This document shows positions 50,001 through 59,889 of a stretch of 64,000 nucleotides of DNA, one piece after another (positions within the stretch are counted from its first letter, which is position 1; each line of letters opens with the position of its first letter). The DNA is from Enoplosus armatus (lineage: Eukaryota > Chordata > Actinopteri > Centrarchiformes > Enoplosidae): NCBI RefSeq assembly GCF_043641665.1, contig NC_092194.1, forward strand, positions 12,191,298 to 12,255,297, given 5' to 3'. Made by a program: the position numbers and the translations under genes. A model generated the notes under the pieces. The model was not told the origin of the DNA, made no database searches, and worked only from the letters and a program-made list of their open reading frames with translations.

Positions 50001-52368
50001 TTCAATTCATCCTGAGGTCCAAGATGTGGACTGACAGACGGACAAACTTTGCCATCACTAAATGCTGTAGTTTGAGTCAAGGTTTAAACTTTTCATGAAC
50101 TGACTTATTTCAGCTGACATTTTCCCCGCTGGCACCCACGCAGGTTGACATTTCATAATGCATTTTTTTGATGGCATGCTGGCGTGAGAGACACTTTTGA
50201 GACATGGCGGACAATGTCAGCTGTCCATTGTGACACTGAAACGGATAAATGCAGTATTAGTGGAAGTGTAAGGTCGTCACAACACGCGGTTGTTGTGTCT
50301 TGTGTGACAGAAAGAGAGAAAACACTACTGACACCCGCTAGCATACACAGTAAGAGTGTGTGTATCTGACACTTTTGTGCATCATGTGTATGTGTTAATG
50401 GAGGGAGGAGCAGTAAAGCCTCAGTTAGCACCACAGCAGTCTCTGTCTGCTACCAAACCTTGACCTCTGACCCTGAAGATTAATTTCTCTCTGTGGTCAA
50501 CCAAACCTGTCATGTGTGTCTCAAGGATTTCATATCGCAAAGGAAGTGTATGCTAATCAAGTGAGATTACTGCCTCATTCGTGGTGAATATCCACCACCA
50601 GAGTTTACTATACCAAGTATAATCCTTCAAGCTCTTTGTGTGTATGTTTCATTTTGTCACGCTTGCCCTGTAAATTATATTTCCCCCCGTCAGCCACAAA
50701 TAACCCTCCTATTCACTCATGTCGATGTTAATTTAATAAGTCATTTGCAGCAAGGACCGGCAATCAATATCTCAGCATAAGCCCGTTACTCGATCAGAGC
50801 TTTTTTATGTACCAGTGAAACTAATTCACTGTGAGACTCACAGCAAGGACACTTGCTTTTATGGACAAAAGCTGCACACTGCACATAGCATTCAGCCTGT
50901 GTAATGAATAAGAAAAACACATTGTTGGAAGGCAATAGGAGCGAGAGTAACCTTGGAATGAATATAAGAAATGTTGTTAACCCCCCCCCCACAGGTGTTT
51001 TCAATTAGACTTCTACTCAGGTTGACGTTGGGTGGAGCTAAAATACAGAAAAAGAAGAAATTTAAATTTTACAATTACAAAATATCACGGTCAGTCAGGG
51101 TTACTAATACTAATAACAATGCAACAAAACTAACAGGAGAGTGATGTCAGGTTTAGTCAGGCAACATAAGTGAAAGCACCTGTGTGTTGGACTAAGGGTA
51201 TGTAGTTTTTAAATCCTAAATCCTAATCCTCCTCTCATTTGTTTCTTGTGACAAATCAACATTAAGTGTTGACTTGTCATTTGATGACCATTAGAGACAT
51301 GGACAATTATTTTAATGTATGACACACTAAGTCATACTCAGATTATCACTGTCAGTCAGACAAAGTGCTGTTTGATTAGTTCAAAGAAATCAGAATGGTC
51401 AATGGTCAGCAGAGGACACTTTGAAACACATCTCTGTGACAGTTCTTGGTTCTTTTGTGAATATATTTGATGCAGTTAAAGATTTATGTGTGTTTAACTG
51501 CACAAACTGAACAGGAAGGAGAACATATGTTGAGCTTGAACACTGGTGTAACACTGTCAAAAATCTGTAAGTTGAGATATGGCAGTTTTCTTTTATATAC
51601 AGAGGTTTTAAAACACAAAATGAACGCGTACAGATAATATGTTTATTGCTCTTTTAAGTATTTACTAATCTAGTTTGCTCCATCTTTATCTAGTAAACCT
51701 AATGAATGAGTCAGTGAGCAGTATAATATAATTCAGCCTTTTTTATTATGGATGACACATTTCATTTGTACTGGCTCTTATTTAATAAAGGAGCCTCCTT
51801 TAGGAAGAAGGTGGGTGTTATATTTCCAGGCTGCCTTTTGCGATATTAGCACATTGGTATAAATCTATAAATTAGTGTAGGGTGGATCATATATATATGC
51901 AGATTTAATTCATTTCCTAAAACAGTAACATTGATTTTGAGATTGATCCTCGAGGTAAAATGAGTGTGTATTTTTTTTTATCCATTTAAGATCACCATGA
52001 CCTTTCTATATCCAATTATATACCACATTATATTAGTTTTAAGTGGTATGTTTCTATCACCTGCTTCCCGAGGAAAAATTCAAAGAAGATCTGTGTCTGT
52101 TCATGTTTGCATCTACAGGATGAGAAATATTACAAGTATTTTTCACTTCACAGTACCTTATCCCTCTTTATCAATCTTATAAAACACTTGTTCATTATTT
52201 TTACTTTATAAACTTGTAACAATTTTGAATGAATGGCCATTGGGATTTAATAATCGCAGTATGCTTGTACTATCAGTTTGAGTCCCCTCCACCACCACTA
52301 TGTCTCTCTCTCCTGTGTGCTGCTCTTTGACTCTGAGTCAGACTTTGACAGCACCATCGCAGCTTATT

Positions 52369-52419
<51 letters not shown>

Positions 52420-55400
52420 CACACACAAACACCCTCCACTCTCTCTGCTGCTGACCACACTGTGTTCTCATTAAAGCAGGACAAATGAAGAAGAGAGCAG
52501 CATCTTTTTTTCATGAGCGGACCAGAGGGCTCAGCACCTATCACAGGGCCAGGAAGGCCTGACATCACACTTCCATTATCAGACCACCAGAGGCCCATCC
52601 AAAGCTTCAGCCAGTGGACGCACTTTACTGGCCACGACACATAAAACAGACCAGATAAACAACATGTATGAATATGTTATATGGTGGAATGAACTGTAGT
52701 TTTACTTAGGTCATACATTCAAAGTCAGTGTGGATTTTTGGTTGCCAATATCGACACTGTTGATAGCAAATATATCTGTTGGGTATATGTTCAGGCCAGA
52801 AATGATAAGAAATCCGTGTTTCTTCAAGAATTTCATGCTGGTCGGGGTGGCAAAGCCTCTGAACAGCATTTATCATGGGACAGTAATTCTGTGTTTCTTG
52901 TAGTCAGGGGCTGGGGGGTCAAATGTGGTAATGTGATCTACAAAGGTGGGAAACACACAGATGCCTGTGGTAACATGATTGTTTGCACTGTAAACTTGTA
53001 AGTGTACAGGTTTAATCGGCTAAGATGAATTTTTTTTGGCCACTTGAGGGCAGCAGAAACCCGCTTTAAACACAAATGTTGACACATTTTCAGCTTTTAA
53101 GTTGATGTGGCGAATTTGTTATCAAACAGTTGTTTATTCACACATCCAACAGATGTGGAGTTATTATTCATTTAGAGTCATGACTAATATTCACTCTCCT
53201 TTTAGCTCTGCTTTGCTCTGCACCACCTCCTGAGGGAAACATCTGGCTCTTTAGTTGCTTGTTTGCTATAAAGCCCCAAAGAGAAACTGCAGAGTTCAGT
53301 GGATGAACATGAACAACCCCTTTCATATTACACATTGTCATTAGATGCATTGTTAATATAAAAATATTGATTATAGCCGCTGTATTGGTATGCTGATTGG
53401 ATAACAACTTACAATGCTAAACTGAGCTACAGTTGACTGTGTGGCTCAAACGCCTAACTAAGAACTTAATCTTAAAGGGCCGATTGATTTTGCTCTGACT
53501 TATAACTGAACACAAGACAAAACTAATTTCTTTCAATTATCCAAAGATAATCAAAGACTGTCGGCAAACTGATACAGTAGTGGTATTACTCTAGTATATA
53601 TATGCACATGTACATGCACGTCTTTGAACCGGCTTACATTACCACCAGTCTGACGTCTTTTATCTTCTACCAAATGTGATATCAGGGGCTTGTTGAGCAG
53701 ATGGCAAGGGCAGCCCTTGTCATTATCATGCTGCAGAGGCCCTGAGATATAAAGACTTGGTGGTCCCTCAGTACTGATGGTTAACAAGGAGGGGAGCAGC
53801 CAGAGAAACTGGAACATCTGGTGAGAGGAGAACAGGTAGAGGAGCTGGCACGGCTGTTGTTGGCTATCTGACACCCCAGCAGACAGATGGAGGGACCCGG
53901 ATCAGTGTACGAAAAAAAGGAGGACGGAGACACTTCGGTCACATGTCAACAGGTCAAGTTGGATGCTCAGAGTCAGGTGCCTAACTGTGTGAGTGTGCTG
54001 CGATACACATGGCTTGTGTGTTCATTCTCACTGGATAAAAACATGTTTTTTAGCATATGAAAACAAAGGGAGGCACTTTAGGAGACTATAACCTCTTACA
54101 TCCTGCTGTCTCCATTCCATATGTGCATATTATTGCATATTCATTGCTTTCTAATTTTAATTCTGATGACAGAAAAGTTTATATAGCTTCATCAGCTTAT
54201 CTTGAAGATTAGCTGATGAATGTCTCATTAAGAAAAGGTTACTCTCAATGCTGTGATTGCAAAGTTCATTAGATGATGTGTAGGACTTTTTTTTACCTTG
54301 CTTTCTCCTATGATCTTGCTTTATTTGATATTCTGATCACAATGATGAAGGGACAGAGGGATCGTAACCATACCTACGATCATGTGGTTGCAGACGTCAC
54401 AGAACGTGGGCTTCTTGAAGATGTGCTCCATGAAGCAGTGTCCTGCCGAGTCTACCTGCAGCGGGTTGCGGGACTGGGAGCGCGACGTGGGAGGAGGAGC
54501 GCAGGGGATGGCCGGAGGGACCGGAGGGATGGGGTGGTTGGTGGTGTGCGGCGGGGCCATCCCGATGTTGCAGAGATGGCCCGTGCTGCTGCTCACGTCG
54601 GAGAGCAGCTCCGTCTTGTTGTCGCTGCTGGTTCGGAAGAAGTTGTCTGCGCTCTTGCTGCGGATGCTCTTGGTCTTGAAGGACAAGGAGCGCTTGAGTC
54701 TCTGCAGCTGAAAAGAAAGAAAAAGAGTTAAAGAAAACTAGAAAACTAGAGCGAGGGGAGAGAAAAAGAGATTGCATGAGGAGAGAGAATGACAGAGCAA
54801 CTGAGGGAGATGTGAAGTAAATCAATTCCTGTAATAACCTAAATAAATTACAAGCTTAGCCTCTAAAACCCTCAGGGAAATGTTTCAGTGTCCCATGGCC
54901 GATAAAAAGACCACTGCTCAGTGGAAAACCTTTGAGGTTCCCCACCTGGAAGGTAATGTGATTTCTTGGTTAGGGCGATGCATCACATCAGCGCTATTTC
55001 TCACACGCTGTGCTGCCGTTTCTGGCCGCAGCCTCTATCAATCTCATTAGGCTCCTCTTTTACAGCAACGCTATTCATAACACTCCACACTGACAACTCC
55101 TCATTTAACCTCTCAGTGTGTACTTCCTCCTCTGTGAAACCCACTTAATTCTGGGCTCAAACATGCAATAAAGAATCTCTAAGCTACTGTAATGTGATTT
55201 TATGGTTCTGGTTTCTGGCTAATGTGCGCCTGCAGGTCTCTGATTGAAGAAATGGATTATGTTTTAAGTAATTGATGGGTAGAGAAGGATTCCTAATGAT
55301 CCATTACATCCTAGCACACAGTACAGGCCTGAATGTACAACTGTAAACAGCTAAACACCTGTGGGGAGTTACTGTTTTTCTGCTGGGTGCTCAAGGTTGA

Positions 55401-57908
55401 TCCGTCCTCTCCTAATTTTGTTACAAAGCATTAGCTCTGCACACGCAGACACAGTTTACATCAACTGATCCTGAGCCAAGATATTCTTATGAAATCCCAC
55501 ACAATACAATATATAAACATACATGCATTTTTAGCTGTTGATGTTTGGCGGACATGCCTGAGCAAATTGTTTAGAGAGCAGCTTTGGTGTGGTGAAGATC
55601 AATCAGTCCTACGGGTCACTCTGGAAACAATCAATTTGGACCCTTTCTCTACCATTACCACCCACACACAGGGCTGCACACACACTTTCACACACAAACA
55701 GACATGACCATACAGCACACATCATTTCTACTGCGACCTCTTGTAGTTTTTCACTTGCATGGCTTTTACACTCCCTGAAAACAAAACGGCGGTAAAACAT
55801 AACAATAATGTTAACACAGTTGGTTCTAGATAACTGCATTAGATGGCTGTAAATTTGGCTTGTGTCGAACTTATTTACAAAGGCTGTGATGGTACACTTC
55901 TTTCCTGTAAGGTGGTTTTATATATCTAAAATCAAAAACAATCGTAATGAATAAAGATATCTCTAAATCATCAAAGTGAGGGAATGTGTGCATGCATCAA
56001 GAAGCTCATGCTGTGTGTGATGGCACCAAATCTATAAGAGCTGTGTTTCATCAAAATAAAGCAGGGAGGGTTAATGGGCGCTGGACTGCAAAACAAATTA
56101 AAAACAGCAAGTTAGCGCATAAGATTATATATCAAATCATTGTAAATAAATGCATTTACTAATGCAGCCTCGGAACAAAGAGTGCCCTCTAGAAATATAT
56201 GCGTGATGATGGATTAAACCTTGTGTGGCATTGACTTCACGAAGTGATCGATCTTAAAAAGCAGTTAAAAGTTGTAATATAAAACAACTTTTATCTCCGT
56301 GTGCATGCAGGTATGCTGTTATGTCATGGTGGACTAAAATCAGCAGTACGCTACAGTTTGCACAAGAGTGGAGGCTCACCTTGCGCTTGTGATGTTCAGG
56401 CCTCACAGTATTCTTAAAGGAGGAATAAAAACACAAACACAGCTTTACTAAATTGTAGTAAACTTGTTCAGCCAACTGAGGAACTTATTCTACTTATCCC
56501 GTCTGTACGAATGATTAAACACTTCCTTAAAACACTTTTTTTTGTCTTTCTGATGGGTTCCACGACTTATCACCAAAGATATTGGAAGAGAGTGTGGTTG
56601 TTTGGCAGAAGCTTGAAAATTATGTGAGAAGTCAGCCAGGAGTCTCTTGAAATACCCAGTGACAATAAACGTGCCAAGAGCTCACATGCTTTGATTTTGC
56701 AGCCTTAAAAAACACAATGCAACAGAGGAGATCACCTCTGTCACCCCAGTTGCGACTGAGAAAACTGACCAAATACTTATGCAAATGCAAAAGCTTTAAC
56801 TTCACCAACTGTCATTTAGAAATTACATAAAGTAAGAGAAAGTCTCATCTGTTCTGTGTGGGAGCTTTGAGGACAGGACAGGAGAGCTGCTGTAGCCATC
56901 CACTACCATGATGAGTAGTCCAATATTTTACTGCTAATTGTAGTAGTCTGGGCAACATGTGACCCACATAGATGGCAAAACGCCTGAGGCAGATGTAGAT
57001 CTCTACCACACAGCCTACTTTCCTACATCAGCCACAAGTAGAAAGTACAAACCCATATGCTGCTTATTTATTAAAATACACATAATATTAACACCATATT
57101 ACTTCCTTTACCACTACAGCACACCACAAAGCTGTTTTTAGGCATATCAGGATCTTCAAAGAAACTTTCCATCCTCATTGATCTAGCAACAATACATTTA
57201 AATACCACAATATATATTTGTTGGATTGACTCTTACCTAAAGTTAAAAAAAAAAACACCCTACATTTCTATTAAAGTCACATAAGGACCTATACAGAGTG
57301 TGTGTGGTGCTCAATATTGTGTTTAAACTGATCTCATCTTTATTTAATGGTTGTTTTCTTGTATGGTTCACTATCATGATGTTATTCTAATGGTATTCCA
57401 ACACACTGCGGTGGTCTGTTGAAGTACAAAAACGAGTCTGCAGTGACTCTTTATGGCACTTTAAACGTGTTGTGTTAAGTGTTTTCTGTCCTCTTTTGTA
57501 CAGCTGGTGATATTTTTGAGGTCTATCCGTGTAAGGGGTATGGTATCCTCCTTAAGTGTAATTAGGATCAGGCTGTTGAAGCTGTTTTAAAAGGCTGATC
57601 AGTGTGTGAGCCGGTGATAAAAAGTGACAGTTTAAATGCATGTTGTTCTTTTTGGGAGCTGATCCCTGTGGAGACGGTTTTATTGTCATGTTTATAGAAG
57701 TTGTGTTTACCCTGCTCTATTAATAAGAGTTGGACTGACGCACAGTGGGATTCCTCAGTTTATTCGTCTATCCGGAGTGATGGTAAATAATAAGTAATAA
57801 GGACAGTCCTACCTTTGTTTCCTGCTGGCTGGCGTTCGCCGTCGGGGATTTGGGTGTCTCGTTCTGGTCCCGTTCGCCCTCTTTGCCCCCACTTTCGTCC
57901 TGAATCAT
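27209..57908 (-). CDS. stac: STAC, SH3 and cysteine-rich domain adaptor protein (11 exons, complete)
   Basis: Exons in transcript order: 57908-57813, 54707-54374, 46641-46508, 41317-41236, 41018-40912, 39053-38972, 38085-38018, 34860-34763, 30321-30270, 29590-29453, 27307-27209. They join in frame into 429 codons plus TGA; human STAC has 402. Landmarks are the basic LKRSLSFKTKS segment (about 36-46), a C1 zinc finger (H122, C135, C138, C164, C167, H172, C175, final C184), a PKGFRRYYSSPLL linker (from 189), a first SH3 (ALHSF near 319, WW 349-350, FFP near 361) and a second SH3 (about 371-429, ending ...PCDVLEII). The ICVSSE and GCKEQGQITLK segments point to STAC rather than STAC2 or STAC3. 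STAC proteins are cytosolic adaptors that bind L-type calcium channels (CaV1), aid their surface expression and, for STAC1/2, slow calcium-dependent inactivation. Oddity: 11 extra residues (about 145-155) lie in the C1 loop compared with mammals. The start codon has A at -3 and is followed by a family-like Met-Ile. Confidence 0.95.
27308..29452. other. STAC intron 10
   Basis: Contains an 80-base dispersed repeat (27322-27398) shared with 23003-23085 and a GAT-rich stretch near 28085-28110. An open frame at 28905-29333 (plus) has no recognisable similarity and is treated as chance. Confidence 0.6.
27322..27398. repeat. 80-base dispersed repeat, copy 2
   Basis: Matches 23003-23085 over nearly its whole length in the same orientation. 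It lies just upstream of the last STAC exon, near where the branch point and pyrimidine tract must be. Confidence 0.75.
31982..32030. repeat. (GT)n microsatellite
   Basis: Pure GT run of about 48 bases in STAC intron 8. Confidence 0.95.
32281..32690 (+). repeat. Dispersed repeat family C, copy 2
   Basis: The most complete copy here: 'gaccacttgggggcagcg', 'tgttgatatggtgaac', 'gtcgtgtttctggccgc', 'attcactctcttttagctc', 'tgctaaatgctccactatgt', 'tataaagctctgtaaagctg'. Non-coding, within STAC intron 8. Confidence 0.75.
34735..34754. repeat. Short (GT)n run beside STAC exon 8 donor
   Basis: A 20-base GT run ends eight bases from the STAC exon 8 donor on the minus strand. Confidence 0.9.
34861..38017. 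other. STAC intron 7
   Basis: Contains a family C repeat (35767-36230). The longer open frames (35418-35828 minus, 36498-36833 plus, 37172-37570 plus) lack recognisable domains and are treated as chance. Confidence 0.55.
35767..36230 (+). repeat. Dispersed repeat family C, copy 3
   Basis: Shares 'cggccacttggggacag', 'gtcatgtttctgaccac', 'attcactctccctctagctc' and 'gaatgctccactacgttcac' with the copy at 32281-32690. Lies in STAC intron 7. Confidence 0.75.
39058..39115. repeat. Imperfect GATA/GACA simple repeat
   Basis: Runs of agat, acag and agac units lie just upstream of STAC exon 6 on its transcribed strand. No gene content. Confidence 0.8.
40170..40810 (+). repeat. Internally repetitive element with four TGACCTTTGACC boxes
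   Basis: Degenerate units of about 110-155 bases repeat the order 'gtgaaatatggtca', 'gagttatg(g/t)c(a/c)aaaaa', 'gt(g/c)acagtgacc', then TGACCTTTGACC at 40225-40236, 40379-40390, 40500-40511 and 40610-40621. The end, with 'gagatatcacgttcacgaga' and 'gcggagacataatg', resembles a dispersed fish repeat known to me. It lies in STAC intron 5. Confidence 0.8.
41318..46507. other. STAC intron 3
   Basis: A 5.2 kb intron, strongly AT-rich from about 41700 to 42060. No repeat family or exon was confidently recognised. Confidence 0.5.
48794..48858. repeat. Compound trinucleotide tract (CAA)n-(CAGCGA)n
   Basis: CAA units pass into alternating CAG and CGA units over about 65 bases within STAC intron 2. 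There is no sign that it is coding. Confidence 0.9.
49880..50035 (+). repeat. Dispersed repeat family A fragment
   Basis: 'gtttaccatgttcaccatct', 'ggatcaccaaagtta' and 'aattcatcctgagg' are landmarks of the same family as 16075-16600. Lies in STAC intron 2. Confidence 0.65.
52372..52417. repeat. (CA)n microsatellite
   Basis: CA run of about 45 bases in STAC intron 2. Confidence 0.95.
53020..53340 (+). repeat. Dispersed repeat family C, copy 4
   Basis: 'ggccacttgagggcagc', 'aagttgatgtggcgaa', 'attcactctccttttagctc' and 'tataaagcccc' match the other copies. Lies in STAC intron 2. Confidence 0.7.
54708..57812. other. STAC intron 1
   Basis: A 3.1 kb intron following the short first coding exon. 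No exon, repeat family or RNA gene was recognised. Confidence 0.5.
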
Positions 57909-58330
57909 GTTGGCCGGAGGGATCATCCTCTCTTTTTGGGATCTCTAAAAAAAACTGTTGCTCTGTAGAGTTTGATTTCTCCCCAAGCTGTTTACATCGT
58001 TTCCATTCCTCTATAGTCACCGTGACCCGAGGACAAGAGTAGAGGAAGTCATCCAGACTCACTGCTGCTGCTGCTGCGAAGAAGGGATCCGAGTCTCATC
58101 CGCGGACAGGGAGCAAATGTCTTGAGGAGGCTGCGAAAGAAGTGCTCTCCAAATCAAAAGTTGACAGTCGGTCCAGTTCTGCTTCAAGGTGTCCTGTCCT
58201 AAAGGAGGCTTTCGCGTTAACCGTGTCGTCGTCGTCGTGCGTAATGCTGCCAAGACATCTCCAAGTCCACGCCGTGCGCCGTGCGCCACACACTGCCAAT
58301 GCTGATGGGCGGAGAGCTGTAAGCGACCGA
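57909..58330 (-). promoter_or_regulatory. STAC 5' leader and probable promoter region
   Basis: GC-richer sequence with several CG dinucleotides (about 58070-58330) lies upstream of the STAC start codon and contrasts with the AT-rich surroundings, as expected of a promoter. A short upstream frame (ATG at 58052-58050, stop at 58019-58017, 11 codons) would be in the leader if transcription starts beyond 58052. No TATA box is obvious. The long antisense open frame here has no similarity and is not called. Confidence 0.5.
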
Positions 58331-58671
58331 GGGAGGGGACGATGGGGAAGGAGGGGAAATATGACACAACGACTCTGTCCTGCCAAAATTCAGATGGAGA
58401 ACACACTCAGGGGGAAAAACGCCCATATGGTCAAATTGAATCACTACTTAGAAAAAAGATGTTTAACAGGTCTCGTGATTTCACAGGGCTTTTCTTCGTA
58501 ATCTTCATTGACTGAGAGAAGAATGATGGTGCTTTGGACAGCAATGGTATCTTACTTCACTGTCTTCACTCAGGTGGTTTGAAGACTAAACAGGCTAATT
58601 ACATTCAAGAATAGAAACAGGCTTTGTTTCATCAATGTGATATTGAATTGTTAGAATAGTAATAAAGAATA

Positions 58672-59396
58672 ATTCGACATTTTTCATTTTGGGAAATACT
58701 CTTTCTTGCCTTGAGTTAGATGAGAAGATTGATTGCAGGTTAGTTGAGTTAGTGTAGTAGCGAGCAGCTGGTTAGCAATGGGTCTGTTAGCTTAGATTAG
58801 TTAAGTTTAAAGAGCTGGGAAAAAGTAACAAAATCCACCTGCCAGCACCTGTAAGGCTCACCAATTAACACGTTATATCTCGTTTGTTCATTCCATAAAA
58901 GTGTAAAAACGAAAAAGTCATATTTTATGGAGGGTTATGTGCCCGACTTTTTCTTAGAGGGAGAAGTTGCCAAGCAACCAGCCCGACTCCAGGAAGCTAC
59001 CGCTCCCAGTCAAGAAATAGTCAGTACATTACCCCCGAAAAATGGCGAATTGTCGTTTTTGTCGCTTTGTACGAATTAAACAAACGAAATTTAACATGTT
59101 AATTAATTACCTTTGGTGGTGCTGGTAGACGGATTTTGTTACTTTTGGACAGAGCCAGGCCCCCTGTTACAGGTTTGTGCTACACTAACCTAACTGGCTA
59201 GCTCCCTGTTACCATTAAGTCATAGTGGTATCATCTTCTCATCTAGCTAACTTTCACAAGAAAGCCAAAAAGTCTATTTCCCCAAATGTCTGCTGGCTGG
59301 TAGCGAAGTACAGACATGAGAGTGGCATCAATCTTCTCATCTAACTTTCAGCAAGGAAGTGAATAAGCAGCCCTGTTTCCAAAAATGTCAAACTAT
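58672..59396. mobile_element. Palindromic dispersed repeat (family B) with long inverted arms
   Basis: The left arm (58672-59040) and right arm (59100-59396, reverse complement) share landmarks in mirrored order: 'gttagatgagaagattgat', 'gttagcttag'-like motifs, 'aagtaacaaaatcc', 'ccagcacc' and 'aattaaca'. The unit is therefore an inverted-repeat structure of about 725 bases without a coding core. I recognise it as common in acanthomorph genomes but cannot name its superfamily. Confidence 0.7.
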
Positions 59397-59492
59397 TTTT
59401 TAATTAATACATATACTGGAAGGTGTATCTGTTGACATTAACTTTTCTGAGAGAATACACTAAAGAGTCTGCCAAGAAAACAACAACACTAT

Positions 59493-59520
59493 CATATATA
59501 TATATATATATATATACATA
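59493..59520. repeat. (TA)n run
   Basis: Short alternating TA microsatellite beside the family B repeat. Confidence 0.9.
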
Positions 59521-59637
59521 TACATCGATAAGTTATTTTTTAGGAAGTAAACAACATTGTGACACTTTGGCTTTTGCAGTGATATATGAGGGTCTCACCC
59601 GCCTCAGATGGGATAGGTGTGATGCCTGTTGTAGTGA

Positions 59638-59889
59638 TACATCACACTGCCTCCCCCCAGGCTCCCCTGTGATGTGATGTCCTTGAAGTTATATCGCCGG
59701 ACGAAGGAGGCAGGCGCCAGACTGCAGCCTCCTCACTCTGACAGGAATGCAAACACCAGCACAGTCCCAAGGAGGGAGTCTACATCCAGCACAGTTTCTG
59801 CTAGAGATCAGAAGGGATTCCCTCCCCAAAAACTACAAAATTACATCTTTGAAATGAGACAAAGATGGGCACAGAAACAGCTGGTATAA
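59638..59889 (+). CDS. Possible terminal exon of an unidentified gene (hypothetical)
   Basis: An acceptor-like site (ctccccccag, ending 59660) is followed by an open frame to TAA at 59887-59889. The end of its product (FPPQKLQNYIFEMRQRWAQ...) looks helical and protein-like, rich in charged and aromatic residues, unlike the chance frames elsewhere in this window. The frame is closed upstream by TGA at 59635-59637. No partner exons were found between here and STAC, and I do not recognise the family. It may be a true last exon, an old retrocopy fragment or chance. Confidence 0.25.
   Translation, partial: YITLPPPRLPCDVMSLKLYRRTKEAGARLQPPHSDRNANTSTVPRRESTSSTVSARDQKGFPPQKLQNYIFEMRQRWAQKQLV

Larger units (their letters stand above)
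46642..54373. other. STAC intron 2
   Basis: The largest intron, 7.7 kb. It contains a CAA/CAG/CGA tract (48794-48858), a family A repeat fragment (49880-50035), a CA run (52372-52417) and a family C repeat (53020-53340). No additional exon was recognised. Confidence 0.55.

Noticed and set aside
57760..58062. Minus-strand 100-codon open frame over the STAC leader and exon 1
   Set aside because: It begins at GTG, overlaps the STAC start in another frame and reads through the exon 1 donor.
58142..58501. Plus-strand open frame of 119 codons opposite the STAC promoter
   Set aside because: GC-rich promoter DNA tends to stay open by chance, and no domain or similarity is visible.
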